Positions 1 through 11,479 of a DNA stretch of 64,000 nucleotides are shown here, piece by piece. This DNA comes from Nigrospora sphaerica (taxonomy: Eukaryota; Ascomycota; Sordariomycetes; Amphisphaeriales; Apiosporaceae): positions 2,170,001-2,234,000 of the forward strand of contig JAGVVL010000025.1 of NCBI GenBank assembly GCA_018287875.1. The letters run 5' to 3'. Each line of letters opens with the position of its first letter. The stretch's first letter is position 1. The notes beneath the pieces are model-generated. The model was not told the origin of the DNA and ran no database searches. It worked only from the letters and a program-made list of their open reading frames with translations. A program made the translations under genes and the position numbers.

Positions 1-14
1 CCAGAGGCCAGCGA

Positions 15-2616
15 CTAGCTCATTTCCAACTCGGTGGTCGCATCTTTCTGGCTCTCGGCATTGACAGGGGCTTTGCTGCTTCGCTCGCTCGCGATGCTTT
101 GCCTCGACGGAATAGTCGTTGCCGTCGCACTAGCCGGCATCTCACTCAGCTCCTGAAAGCCACCCTGGCTATCATGAGTAGCCCCGGAGCCGGCCGCGGA
201 GTCATGGGCGGCACTGGGTCCGCTGCTTGCTGAACCTCCGAAGATGCCAATGCCCAGCTCGACGCTGGCCAGTCCTTCTTTGAGCTTAGCGATGTTGAAA
301 GGCCCCGGGTTGTCAGCACTAGCGCTCTTCTGCAGACTCGCGTGGCCGGTTGACTCGGGCGTGAGAGCCACATGCGCTGTTTCCACGCCAGTGAGGACAC
401 TCTGGCTGGCCGGCAACCCCGGTGGCTGGCTGCCGCCGGGCAGTGGCGAGCGGCGGCTCGTGCCTTCGGGGGCGTTAGGGTCGAGCGTGTGGTTGAGCGC
501 GTAGGCGCCGATGCGGTCGTCCCGGGCCGCCGCGGCATCGAGGTAGTCGTTCATCTCGTTGTCGCTTCTTCCGAACACACTAGCCCACCACCTGACTTCA
601 TTCAGTCTAGGGAAAACGAGCCTCTCGCGCCCGCTCTGCCGGTCGTCAATAGCGCTGTCGTAGTCGGGATTGAGAAATTCCTGACGGCGGCTGAGGAAGT
701 AATCCCACACGCTTCGGGTTCTCTCGGCCGCTTGGGCGTCGCGCCGCGCCAACTCGGAGTTCCAGAGGAAAGTACCATACTGGCAGGCATAGAGATGGTA
801 TAGGAGGCGTCTGAGGAAGCGCTCGTTGAATTCGAATCTAGTGGGGTGTTGGCGGAGTAGCTGATAGGTAGCGTCGAGGAATTGGTGAAAAACAGGCGAC
901 ATTTCGTTGAGTTTCGTGACGGCAGGCGCCACCTCGGGCACAACTCGTGCTTGGCCGGGCTCGTCCGAAGGCGAGGCCGCATCATTGTCGGAATCGGCAG
1001 CACCTGTTGACTCCGGAGGGGCGGCGCGGCCCCGGTTGAAGAAGCGCTTTGCGCTCGAAAGGGCATTGTCGAACACCTCGCCAGCGCGACCCTCCGACTC
1101 GCCAGGCTGGAGCGTGCTACCGGCCATGGGGTCCTTTTCCACACTGAACGCCTTCTCGTGGTTCAGGTGACCGCAGCGCTGTTGGAACATGTGCCCGAAG
1201 GACAGCCAATCTTTCTCAACCAAGATGATGAAACCTTCAATGGTGCGGTAGAAGGGATCGAGCATCAACTGCGACAGGGCCGACAACTGACTGGTGCGGT
1301 CCCAACCATCCGAACAGTGTATCAGGACATGAGAATGCCGAATGCCGACTTGTCTGGCAATAAGAGCCGACCCGTCCAGGATGCCTGTAATGTGTCTCAA
1401 CCAGTCACTCTTGATCAGAAGGTTTCGATTCGGCGGCAAGGGGCTGATATCGCTGTCCTTGATGGCCTCGATGACCATATTGAGAGAGTCGCGCATGACG
1501 TGTATGTTATCGATATTCAAATAGGCCTTCTTGGCGAAGTCGTAGTTCTTCATATCTTCGGAGCCTTTGCCCATCGCTTGCATCACCACGGCGTTGATGG
1601 TGGGCCGGGCGTCGACGATCAGGTTGTTCTGTTGGGCACCGTAGACGACACGCTTTCCGGTCTTGGCGTCGTACCCTGTGGCCGGCCCTACCAGCAACTC
1701 ATCCTCCAGCTGGGAGGTGGCCTCCAGCGCCTCCGCCTCCGGTCCGCCACTGGCCCTTAATTCCCCCTGGCTGGAGGCAGGACTTGGTTCGGTCGGCTCG
1801 AGGCCGTTAAACTCGACCGTCGCCGAGGCCGAGAAGCTGGCGCTGACGATCCTCTCATCCTGGACGCTGCGCTTTCCTGTTATGCCCACAATCGGCTGCG
1901 AGCTCCGAGTAATGGAGCAGTTGTTGAGAGAGTGGAGGTAGGTCAGGACGGGTATACGTTGGCGCGATCGGTAGGGACCGGCGTGCTTAATGACATTATC
2001 AGAGATGTTGGAGGGTACGACCAACAGTCCCGGGTACGTGGGGGAGAAAGTATAGTCTTGGTTAATGTGAGAAATGCGCCAGCCGCGTTCGACGGATTTG
2101 CTGCTTATGCCCTGGCGGCGGAACTCGACCTTCGGGTCGTAGAGGTTCCAGCCGTTGAGGTGCCTCTCCTGCTTAATGGGCTGGTAGCTGAAGGCGTACA
2201 GCTTGTCTATAGAGCCGAGCCGGCACGTTCGGCTGCGAATGTGTTCGAAGGCCTCACGGGCGGCAGTATCGTCATGAAAGTGGAAACTTATGAACATGAA
2301 GTCGCGGCAGCGCAGGCGGATGGTCGAGGGCCGGCCGGATGCCGAGGACGAGGGTCGGAAGTTGCAATGCGCAATGATGGGATAGGCGATGTAGAGCTCG
2401 CGAGGTTTGGGCGGGGGCTGTGTGCCGTCGGGCGGCGGTATTACCATGACGATATGGTGGTCTGCCAGATGCATAGCACCCCTGTGCATCTCGCCGCCGC
2501 GAACGGCCTCGACATTAGGGATCTGGGAAGCCGAGCGGTCAGCAGGCCGGCTTAGAAGGGCGGCAGCAGCAGTAGGGCGCGAGGGATGGCTGGCAGCGCA
2601 CCTTTTTGATGTTCAT
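15..2616 (-). CDS. YMR1: Myotubularin-family phosphoinositide 3-phosphatase
   Basis: Predicted lipid phosphatase that removes the 3-phosphate from PI3P and PI(3,5)P2 on endosomal and vacuolar membranes. The 840-residue model has two exons, 2602-2616 and 15-2522, reading minus. The first exon is only five codons (MNIKK); the intron runs from GTGCGC to TTCCCAG and restores the frame into IPNVEAVRGGE, as expected for the start of a PH-GRAM domain. The PH-GRAM-like part covers about residues 1-125. The phosphatase signature HCSDGWDRTS (C-X5-R) has its cysteine near residue 408, so the enzyme looks catalytically intact. A low-complexity Ser/Glu insert (about residues 230-290) and a disordered Ser/Pro-rich tail (from about 690) are typical of filamentous fungal members. 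It is divergent from RPS3. The ATG further inside (2489) would delete conserved N-terminal sequence, so I prefer the two-exon start. The family call is very secure; the first exon is inferred from splice signals. Confidence 0.93.
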
Positions 2617-3980
2617 TGCTGTTGTTTACTTTCAAGTCGGGAGAAAGGAAAAAGAGCCAGGCCGTCACGCCGGTGACATGGGCATGCGAGGGCGCCGCAA
2701 GCAGCAGGGAGCCGATCGTCTGGAGTGGGACGTGGTCGAGCTGGTGGAGGGCAACAAGCGGGCAGTTGGGGCCGTCTGGGGTAGAGCCGAGCGTATATAG
2801 TTATAGCGGTGGCTGGAGCGGACAGGAGACAGCTTGTAGTATGTTGTTGCATGTGGCGATGGAATCACACGACAGCTATGCTCTCTCGCTGGGCCGTCGG
2901 TCAAACGTGGCAGTGACGGATGCGCACACGCATTGCTCCAGCTATTAGCGATCAAGGAACACGGAACGAAGACCACACCCGGAGCGAGAGCTGGGTAGTC
3001 AGCTCATTCTAGGTGGGGTGGGGGAAGGGGAGAAGCAAAAGTTAACGCAGTGGCCGGCGATAACTACACGTAGGTACAAGGAGATAGTTGCCCAACAGAA
3101 CAGAGCTCGTGGAAACATCGAAGGGACAGCAAAGCCACGAAGACCCGTATGGAGCTGTAGATGCCATGGCAGCTCCTACGCGCGCCCGGTTTGTCTATGT
3201 TCCGCCGTCGTGTCGCTACCAAAACCCAGATAGCCCGTGTGATGCGCCGCCAATGGGGAGCGAGGCTTTCGATTGTCACGAGAAGATGGTCAAGGGCCAG
3301 CAGCAAGGCGAGCAAGGCTGCGCGCCCATTAGGTCGAGCCTACGACGGTCGTGCGGCGACGTCACATGGAACGGGGAACCCCAGCCGCTGGTACCGCTGC
3401 TGGTGTACGTAGTTCCTAGGTCTATTCGTTGTAGGTACTGCTGGCACTCACTTGGTTACTGGACAAATGCAGGCATGGAAACAGGGCGGGCTGATCGCTT
3501 ATCGATAAGTACGAGGTACCCGGCCTGTGCCCATAGGCGGTCCCATACTCCGTATAGCCTGCCAGAAAGCCCAATGGCCCCATGGCCACCCGCCCCAGTC
3601 AGTCCGAGTTTCCCCCAGCTGCCAGTGCCTCAAGTACCTCCGCCCAGGGTCCCTTTTACGCTTGAGCATCCCGGTACATGTGAGCTGCAGCCAGGAAAAA
3701 ATAAACCAGACCCCCCCCCCCCCCCCCCACGCGCGCATCCGCGCTGCCACTCTCCCACAAAGCACGAAAAGCCCTAAGCCAAAAAATTCCCAGCCGACGA
3801 CCGCTCCACTGCACTGTACCGCGCAAAACCACCTCCACCCTTACGAAGCCGCACACTCCTCCAGCCGTCCGGATCGTCTTTTTGTGATAACTGCCCATCC
3901 TCGACCCGGTCTCCCTCCCCCAATCGACTCTAACCCCAACAGCAGTTCACCACCAGACCGACCCAAGAACAACCGTCAAG
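2617..3980. other. Divergent intergenic region between YMR1 and RPS3
   Basis: This 1.4 kb region must hold the promoters of two genes read in opposite directions. The 400 bp before the RPS3 start is strongly pyrimidine-rich, as is usual for fungal ribosomal protein genes, and includes a run of about 17 C at roughly 3712-3728. A CTAAC followed by CAACAG just before 3950 could mark a 5'-UTR intron. I see no convincing gene here; the open frames are short and compositionally biased. Confidence 0.6.
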
Positions 3981-5019
3981 ATGGCCACTCCGGGTGCTCA
4001 GATGTACGTCCCACCCTGACGCGGGTCTTGTTGTCCCGCGCCTGGCGCGCCGGGCACAATCTCCCTCCCCCCTCCCGACTACGTCCTCTGTCACGTTCTT
4101 TGCTGCCCCCCTGGTTGCTGTTGCGGTCGCGGCTGCTGACTTTTTGGCTTCTTCTCCCGCGCCTCCCCGACAGCTCCAAGCGCAGAAAGTTCGTCGCCGA
4201 CGGTGTCTTCTACGCCGAGCTGAACGAGTTCTTCCAGCGCGAGCTGGCCGAGGAGGGTTACTCCGGCGTCGAGGTCCGCGTCACGCCGACCGTCACCGAC
4301 ATCATCATCCGCGCCACCCACACCCAGGAGGTTCTCGGCGAGCAGGGCCGCCGCATCCGCGAGCTCACCAGCTTGATCCAGAAGCGCTTCAAGTTCCCCG
4401 AGAACTCGGTCTCCCTCTATGCCGCCAAGGTCCAGAACCGCGGTCTGTCCGCCGTCGCCCAGTGCGAGTCGCTCCGCTACAAGCTCCTGAACGGCCTGGC
4501 CGTCCGCCGTGCCTGCTACGGTGTCCTCCGCTTCATCATGGAGTCCGGTACGTACCTCCAGCGCTCCGAGACGCGGCCGGCGTCGAAAACCCCGCCTCCC
4601 GATACACGTAACTGACGATGCGCAATGCAGGTGCCAAGGGTTGCGAGGTTGTCGTCTCGGGCAAGCTCCGTGCCGCCCGTGCCAAGTCCATGAAGTTCAC
4701 CGACGGCTTCATGATCCACTCCGGTCAGCCCGCCAAGGACTTCATTGACAGCGCCACCCGCCACGTCCTGCTCCGCCAGGGTGTCCTGGGTATCAAGGTC
4801 AAGATCATGCGCGGCTCGGACCCCGAGGGCAAGGCCGGCCCCCAGAAGTCGCTGCCTGACGCCGTCACCATCATCGAGCCCAAGGAGGAGCAGAGCGTTG
4901 TCCAGCCCATGAGCCAGGACTACGGTGCCAAGGCCGCCCAGGTCCAGGCCCAGGCTGAGGCCCAGCGCGCCGCCGAGCAGGAGGGTGCCGAGGAGGCCGC
5001 CCCTGCTGAGCAGGAATAA
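3981..5019 (+). CDS. RPS3: 40S ribosomal protein S3 (uS3)
   Basis: Structural protein of the small ribosomal subunit at the mRNA entry channel. Three exons, 3981-4003, 4174-4547 and 4631-5019, give 261 residues, matching the usual size (about 240-265). The first intron (GTACGT to CCCGACAG) splits codon 8 and restores [18 protein letters not shown]. The second splits Gly in ESGAKG. A KH type 2 domain spans about residues 21-93, with the RNA-contact loop in the [10 protein letters not shown] segment, followed by the S3 C-terminal domain (about 106-190). The tail is rich in Ala, Gln and Glu, as in other filamentous fungi. Wobble positions are strongly C/G biased, which fits high expression. It is divergent from YMR1 and convergent with the NIPA-type gene. 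Both introns keep the frame exactly. Confidence 0.98.
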
Positions 5020-6384
5020 GTTTGAGGCAAGTCGGTGCTGGACTTCCTCGAACCCCCTTCTTCTTGCTCGAGAAGAATCATGGGTCGAGATGGGATTGGT
5101 AGGATGTAAATGAACGCACGGGTACGACTTACTCCAGGGCGTTTTCACGTTTACGACTGCATTTGCGGGAAATGGTTTCATGGCAGTGAACAAAACAAAT
5201 ACTACTCGGCTCGGTAGTTGCTATCTAGGCAGGACTGTAATGGTCAAAAAAACCGCAGATGACTGCAATGAGGAAGCAACTTCCCCCCTAATCGTGCTGC
5301 CCGGCGTCGGGTCTTTGGTCTAGTAGCAGGCGCCTGTCGTGGGGGCTGTGTGCGAGGCTGTGGACATGTTCAGGTCGTGGACTTCAACTGATCGGCGTTC
5401 CTGGCCTGCCCACGATGACGCTTTCGAGCCCCAGATCGCGTCACTCGGGACGAGGCACGGAGTACGCCCACGTCGGAACTATACGGGCGCCTCCTCGTGC
5501 CGGCCAAGTACCGAATATAGGAACACTAAGAACCTAGCCCCCCGACAGTAGACAAACGACCCGCCGAAGCCCCCTCCCCCAACTCCCGGCGCCGGAAATG
5601 GGCGCCGGCCGCGTCACCTACCTTGGAATCCGGACCGCTTCGAGTCGGCGCACGACGTCATCCACAGCGCCTCGAGAGCAGGGACGACGAGAAAACCCCG
5701 CAGAGATCCAGTCGGGATGCAAGATGCCAACTGGCTTTCTTTCTCATCTTCGATCTATGAATAGTTACAAGCCGACGCATTCGCTAAAAGGATGCTGCAG
5801 CTCTAGATCTATCAGTTTCATCTCGGCAACCCCACCCCTCGTATGTCCGATCGACGGGCTCTCTGGGTATATCTCGGGTCCCTCTTTCTTGCATCAGCAT
5901 TCCCTTCGCCCGTGCTCGCTGTCCTGGGCCGTATCGTACAAGTATGCAGGGGCTGGCAGCCCGGTAGTTGGCCCTGCTTCGTAAATTCAAAAGGTAAAAG
6001 GAAAGGGAGAAAAAAAGGTAGAGCTCGCTACCTGTGCCGCAACTCGGACGCTATGCACGCCACATCGTTGCTCCCTGGCCTTCCGCCGGAACGCCGTGAA
6101 CAGACCCCAGTAAATCCCAGCCATATTCCTGAACCCCTTAACTAGACCCATCTTCGTACTTTCAATCAGTCGTGTCAAGTGGTATCCCTCTTTTTTTTGT
6201 CGTCAAGCTAGGCAACCCCGCCTAATAATCGAAAGGGTGCCCGGCTCAGCGCGGGCCTGCGCATGCCGGCATTCGATTCGTCTTCTTTCTCGGGTTTTCA
6301 ATCGCGGTTGTGGCTGGGGAACGCAAGAAATATACAATTCCGACACAGTCAAAGATAACACGGTCGGATAGAACCGTCCACATC
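5020..6384. other. Intergenic region between convergent RPS3 and the NIPA-type gene
   Basis: This 1.36 kb holds the 3' UTRs of two converging genes. Open frames up to 128 codons overlap each other on both strands and show no recognisable domain or codon bias. I see nothing else in it. Confidence 0.5.
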
Positions 6385-8010
6385 TCATCGCTCCCCGGAT
6401 TTGGGCAGTTGCGATTCGACCGACTTGGATTTCGGCTGCGGGGCGTGCCCATTGCCGTTCCTCCGCGTTCTGCTCTCCTCTTCCGACTCATCGCCCATGT
6501 CAGCGAGACCGAAGGCTTCTTCCTCGTCGTATGCCCGCATGAGACCCTCTCGATCGTCGCTTCTCCGGATATCCCCACTACGACGGGCCTGCATGCTCAG
6601 CCTGGTTTGTATGCTCGATATCATGTCGGTGCCGGTAGCTTCCTCGTAGCGACCACCCAGGGTCTTGTCGCCGTTGGGGTCGCGGCGGGACAGGTTCAGC
6701 AGGTAGACACCCGTGAAAGTAGTAAGGAAACCACAAATCAGAGATAGTGTGTTGACCGTGTCGGTCGTGTTGAATCCGCCGAAGAGGATAAAGGAAGCAC
6801 AGAGAGTGGCCGTCGTGAACGTAACGTAGTACAAAGGGTTGACACTGTGCCGAATTAGCCTCAATAACGGTATCACTCTGAGAGGAAGCCTACATTTGCG
6901 TGGAGAACGTCGCTAGAGCCTTGTTGAAGTAGTTCATCTGGATCATGATGCACACCGTCGTCAAGATCATGAAGACATAGGTCGAGGGTGATTTGAACTG
7001 GTTGTGTCCGGCGAAGGTGAGCTTCAAGGCAATGCCAAAAGCCTTAACCGACATGACGGAGACGGAACCGACAGTGGAGCAAATGGAGAGATAGATCAGA
7101 GGGTTCTTCTTGCCATGGATCGGGGCAATCCTGTAAATCATCACCGTAGCGTATACAACGACGAAAAGGCAGTAGAGAAGGTAACCTAAGAGCCTCGTCA
7201 GCACGGTAGCGCACGGGGCGCCGGGGCGCCTTGCTCGCCGGCACATACCAGGTTGGATGGCATAGTGAAGGATCTGGTCAATCGTCTTGATGTCCTCGTC
7301 TGGCGGTGCGTGGAGAACGATGACGACGGCGCCAATGAGGCAAATGGCGCAACCAAGCTTGCCGAGAGTTCCCAGTTCTTCTTTCAGGAAATAGGCACCC
7401 AGAACAGCTCCAATCAGAACACTGAGGGCTCCGAGCGGCGTCACCAGAATGGCCGGCGCGAAGGCATATGCGGCAAAGTTGCAGATCTCTCCAGTGATGA
7501 CTAGAAACCACATTGGTCAACACAGCAGCTCCCGGGGTCGGGACCAGGGCCGGGCGGTGGTGCAGAGCTTACGGGATATGATTCCAGCCCACCATACGGG
7601 ATTCCGCAGGTATACGAAACCGTCGCCTTCAAAGCCGTGTCGTTCGGTACTTTGCATCAATCCCTACACATCCGCGTCAGTCCGGATTCTCCGCGATAGT
7701 GCTGGTCGCCGTTGGCTGCGAGTCGACATCGGTCGGCGTACCTTTTTCGTTATCACGAAACTCGTACCTGTAGGACGCAAGGCCGGTCAGTCAGGTGATG
7801 GCGGTAAGGCAAGGAAGAGCCACGGGCCTGGGGGCTTCCTGGGGCGGACGTACCAATTGCCAAGCTGGACGACATGGCCAGAGCCAGTCCGATATATCTA
7901 CAGGCACAATCATGTCAGTCCATGGGATCGGATGGCGCACCGCAAGCCTCGCGGGCTCCATCGAGGCGGCGGAGGGAGTTGGGAGTATCGTACTTCTCGT
8001 CGACCATCAT
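6385..8010 (-). CDS. NIPA-type (DUF803) magnesium transporter-like membrane protein
   Basis: Multi-pass membrane protein of the NIPA/DUF803 family, members of which are reported to carry Mg2+ in animals; the fungal substrate is inferred. Seven exons read minus: 7994-8010, 7854-7897, 7742-7767, 7573-7663, 7249-7500, 6894-7185 and 6385-6844. All introns are GT-AG and the sum is 394 codons (393 residues). The N-terminus reads MMVDEKYIGLALAMSS and continues into AIGTSFVITKKG, the conserved first helix and loop. About nine hydrophobic segments follow, including the conserved block PLGALSVLIGAVLGAYFL. The tail from about residue 300 is hydrophilic and acidic (DEEEAFGLADMGDESEEE), so probably cytosolic. 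The start could be the first or second of two adjacent ATGs (8010 or 8007). The many tiny 5' exons are easily missed by automated annotation. Confidence 0.92.
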
Positions 8011-8973
8011 GTTGACCACTATGCGCCGCAGCCCCGGTTCGTGATTTCTGTCCTGGGGTTACGGGGGGGGGCGGGGATGGCCAAATGTAATCGTGGCTCG
8101 CACCGGGCGAGGCGGACGAGAACAGCGAAGGATCGATAAGCCGCGTCAATCGAGGCCAACGGAGAGACACGGACGGAGAGATCGGCTGCGCAGAGTGACG
8201 AGGATTAGACTTTCGTTGCGTCGTCGTGTAAATTGCGCTCAAAGGCCTCCTGCGGGAACCAGACGAGGCGGCTGGGCGTGGATGACGGGCTAGAAGCCAC
8301 AGAAGAAGCCCCAGTTATTAATAGCGAGCGAATGTCGCTTGGTAGGCACGCAGGTGCAATCTAGGTAGACTACCGTATGTAGGTTCCAATTGTCCGCTGC
8401 GCGCGCGCTAGACGGTATGGGCCCAGTGCATGGGGATGCAGCTAGTTGAGCGTCGTTAAATGGGCGAACGGGGCAGGTTGTAGCGACAGCGACGAGGTCG
8501 GACGAAACCGTGAAAGGTTCGAAGGGTCGGCGTAGGCGTCGTCGTCGTCCTCGTGGTCGTCGCTCGCGGGTCCGATGGAGAGATTGGATGCCAGGCCGGC
8601 GCAGCAGGGCAGCAGTGGTGGGGGGTAAAGCGGCAAACTGATGGGCCGCGTGTTTGTTGAGCCGGCGATGGACTGGGCCAGGCGGGCGACGTAGACGGGC
8701 GGGTGGCTGGCCGAGTCGATTTGGCCCTGGATTTTCGGAATGCGGAGGCGGCGGACACGATGCGAGGGGACGCCAGGCGACGCGAGGAAATGCGCGACGG
8801 TGGACGGTGTGTGGAGGTTGGACTCGCAGGAACGGGCGGAGGTGCGACAGGAGGAGGAACAGGAGCTGTACGGAGGAAAAACGAAACAATGTTGTCCTGG
8901 ACAGGAAACGGACGGAGACGCAGCGTCGTCTTTTGCGTAGTAGTGGTATGAGTTGGGAATGATGGATGGTGGA

Positions 8974-8994
8974 GGTGGTGGTGGTGGTGGTGGT
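8974..8994. repeat. (GGT)7 microsatellite
   Basis: Seven perfect GGT units directly readable, extended on the left by imperfect GGA/GGT copies. It lies in non-coding sequence and creates an artificial poly-Pro stretch in a minus-strand frame. Confidence 0.9.
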
Positions 8995-10124
8995 GCAGCG
9001 CAGCAGCTGGGGTACTGTGCTCGGGCTATGGGTACATCTAACTGGTACGCGAGGCACGGTAGGCGGCTAGCGGATGCTGGTGGTGGTGCAGCTGCAGCTG
9101 GTCTTGGAGGCATTGGACGGGCATTGAGGGCTCTTCGGGGAAGTAGGGGGGAGCCCGTGTCTGCGAAGGTGCCCCCGTTTGATTGGACCACTGGCTTAGG
9201 CACTTGGCTCGTTGGGTCCCGTCTACAGTACCTGGATTGGATTCCCATGCACGTAAGTGACTGCGCCGCCCACATACTAGGCAACGGAACGAACTGCATG
9301 CAGGAATCTGGTCCCCCAAATGTACGGCAAGCTGCGCTTGTATCGAGCCCGGAGCCAGCCATTGATCCCTCCCCCATCCACCACGGTTCCCAGTCCACCA
9401 TAACCCACAGCAGCTGAGTAGCACCAGAGAGCATGACCTACTCCGTACTTACGGAACCCTGTAGGGACATACCTCCACTCTGCACGGGGCCCTCCGTACC
9501 GACAGGTACAGGCGAGGGCGACTAGGGTACAGGACGGAGTACGGGCGCTACGACGGTGCTCGGTAGCTGGCAGGCGAGACGGGACGGGGAAAGAGCAGGC
9601 TGTCAAAGAGCGAGCGTCCCGTCGGCACGCCAGACGCCAGGAGGAGCCCCGACAAGCCCGAGGGGGGAATAGGAAGGGTAGGTACTGCAGTACACCTTCC
9701 AAGCTACAGAGCCACTTTTGGTGTGGGCGTTACGTGTGTTTCAAGGTTTCACAGGCAGGGGGCGCTGACGGAGGCAAGTGGGGATGGAGGTTGCCCCTGG
9801 CGAGCCATGGCCAGATGCAGTGCGAGCGGTGGTGCTCTGGGACAGGCCGTGAATGGGCCTCTGCTCTTCCCAGAGAACGTCCCAAGGCTCTTGGGAGTCT
9901 CGGAAGGTGCCAGGAAATAGCTAAGACTTGGGCTGGTACTGCCGTTGTGCAAAAAGTCATCTGGATGCCAAGCCGTGGGACGGCTCCTGTTCCTAGCCTT
10001 TCAGTGGCGACGAACGACCGGGATGTGTATGATGGGGAGGTCCCTGGCCGCCCTCCCCATCGGGTGACGTTCAACCCATTGTCACTGGCGTGTGTTGGTG
10101 CCTTGCACAGAGAGAGGGAGGTAT

Positions 10125-10228
10125 GCACCCATGACCTTGCGAGGACACGCGTGTATACATAGCAACACACCCCTCATATATGCACCCGTGACTGTGAGGG
10201 ATACGCGTGTATATGTGTTAGCATACGT
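10125..10228. repeat. Imperfect tandem duplication with ACGCGTGTATA cores
   Basis: Two adjacent copies, about 55 bp apart, begin TGCACCC(A/G)TGAC, then share GAGG(A)..ACGCGTGTATA. The ACGCGT hexamers are at 10147-10152 and 10203-10208. The copies differ by substitutions and small indels, so this is an old duplication. ACGCGT is the MluI cell-cycle-box core in yeasts, but no gene lies nearby to give it a role. Confidence 0.6.
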
Positions 10229-11441
10229 GCCGGAGGGGCTGGCCGGGAGCCCGTAGGCCATCCACCACTGCGTGCCCGCATTGGAAGGGATGGAAAAGTA
10301 CCGACACACATGCGTTCACCTTGGATACTTACCGAAGTAGGCAAATAACGAGTACGCATGTACGCATGTGTGCGTTGTGTGCTGATCCGTCCGAACTCTC
10401 CAAGATGCCACCTGTCTCGACACTTGCTTCCGCGCTCCCTCCCTCCCTCCTACATAAGTTCGGTATAAGTTGTATTTGTGTACTCCCAGCACCCAGGTCC
10501 ACGACCTAGACCGGGAGTGAAACCAGGGCCCCAATAGACGCTGTAGCAAAGTTTGAAACTACTGCATCTGTCCTACAGCGTCAGTCTGGCCCGGGACACA
10601 GCCTCGTTAGTTCGTAAGCCCGACTAGCGCTTTCGTAATCCGCGATGCCCATGTGGGCGAGCAGGCGGGCACTGGGCCTTGAGGCTGCCCGCTCGCCCGC
10701 CGGCGGCAGGGCTGCCTCCATCTTAACCCCCTCCGATCCCACATGAGATGCCAAGCCCGAGCCCCCTCTCCCCCAAACCTCGAGCGATGGGAAGATGTGT
10801 CTCCCTCGCGTCAGCCTGGCGGCGGGTACTTCGGTACACTGTCGGTCTCCATGGTTTTCCCGTGATGGCCGCCGCCGACGCCGTCCACGGTCGACGGGCG
10901 CCCCCATCACGGCCGCCGACCATGCGAGCCATGCCCCCAAGGGCGGTAGACGTTTATACCACCACTACTATCCATGGACTAGGTACCTTAGTAGCACTGG
11001 GGCCGAGGCCGCCGGGACGTGGGGCGGGCAACGCGTACTCCATGCAACCTTTACTGCGTACTACGAAAAGTACATCGTCGTCTTTCCTGCTTTCGTCCAA
11101 GGCGACCCTCGGCTCGTCTTGAGTCGGGCAAAAAAGCAAACTCACCTGCTCGCCCTCCGGAAATCCCAGACGCTAAGAATCACCGGATAACTGGGGACGA
11201 GCTGGGTTTTGGCCCTTTGGTTCGCCCTGACTTCGCCGTCCGGGTCAGATCCCAAGGTCCCTGCGCTTGGGTCCCCTCAGATTTCCTGTTCCTGACAGGA
11301 CCGCCCGATCGGCATTGGCTCGAGCTCTTCTTCCACACGAAATGGGCAAATTTTCCCAGCCGTGACGCACCACCGCCCCTGCGGCACAGCCGCGATGCGT
11401 CGTCGATCCGAGGCGTCCGGCCGCGACACAGCATGTCGTGT

Positions 11442-11444
<3 letters not shown>

Positions 11445-11477
<33 letters not shown>
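11445..11477. repeat. (CTG)11 trinucleotide repeat
   Basis: Eleven perfect CTG units followed by CCG-rich variants. It lies in apparently non-coding sequence and accounts for poly-Leu, poly-Ala and poly-Ser stretches in otherwise unsupported open frames on both strands. Confidence 0.9.

Positions 11478-11479
<2 letters not shown>

Noticed and set aside
8442..9434. 330-codon minus-strand open frame, overlapping a 255-codon frame
   Set aside because: Pro/Ser-rich, driven by the GGT repeat, overlapped by frames in other phases and on the plus strand, with no domain; probably non-coding.
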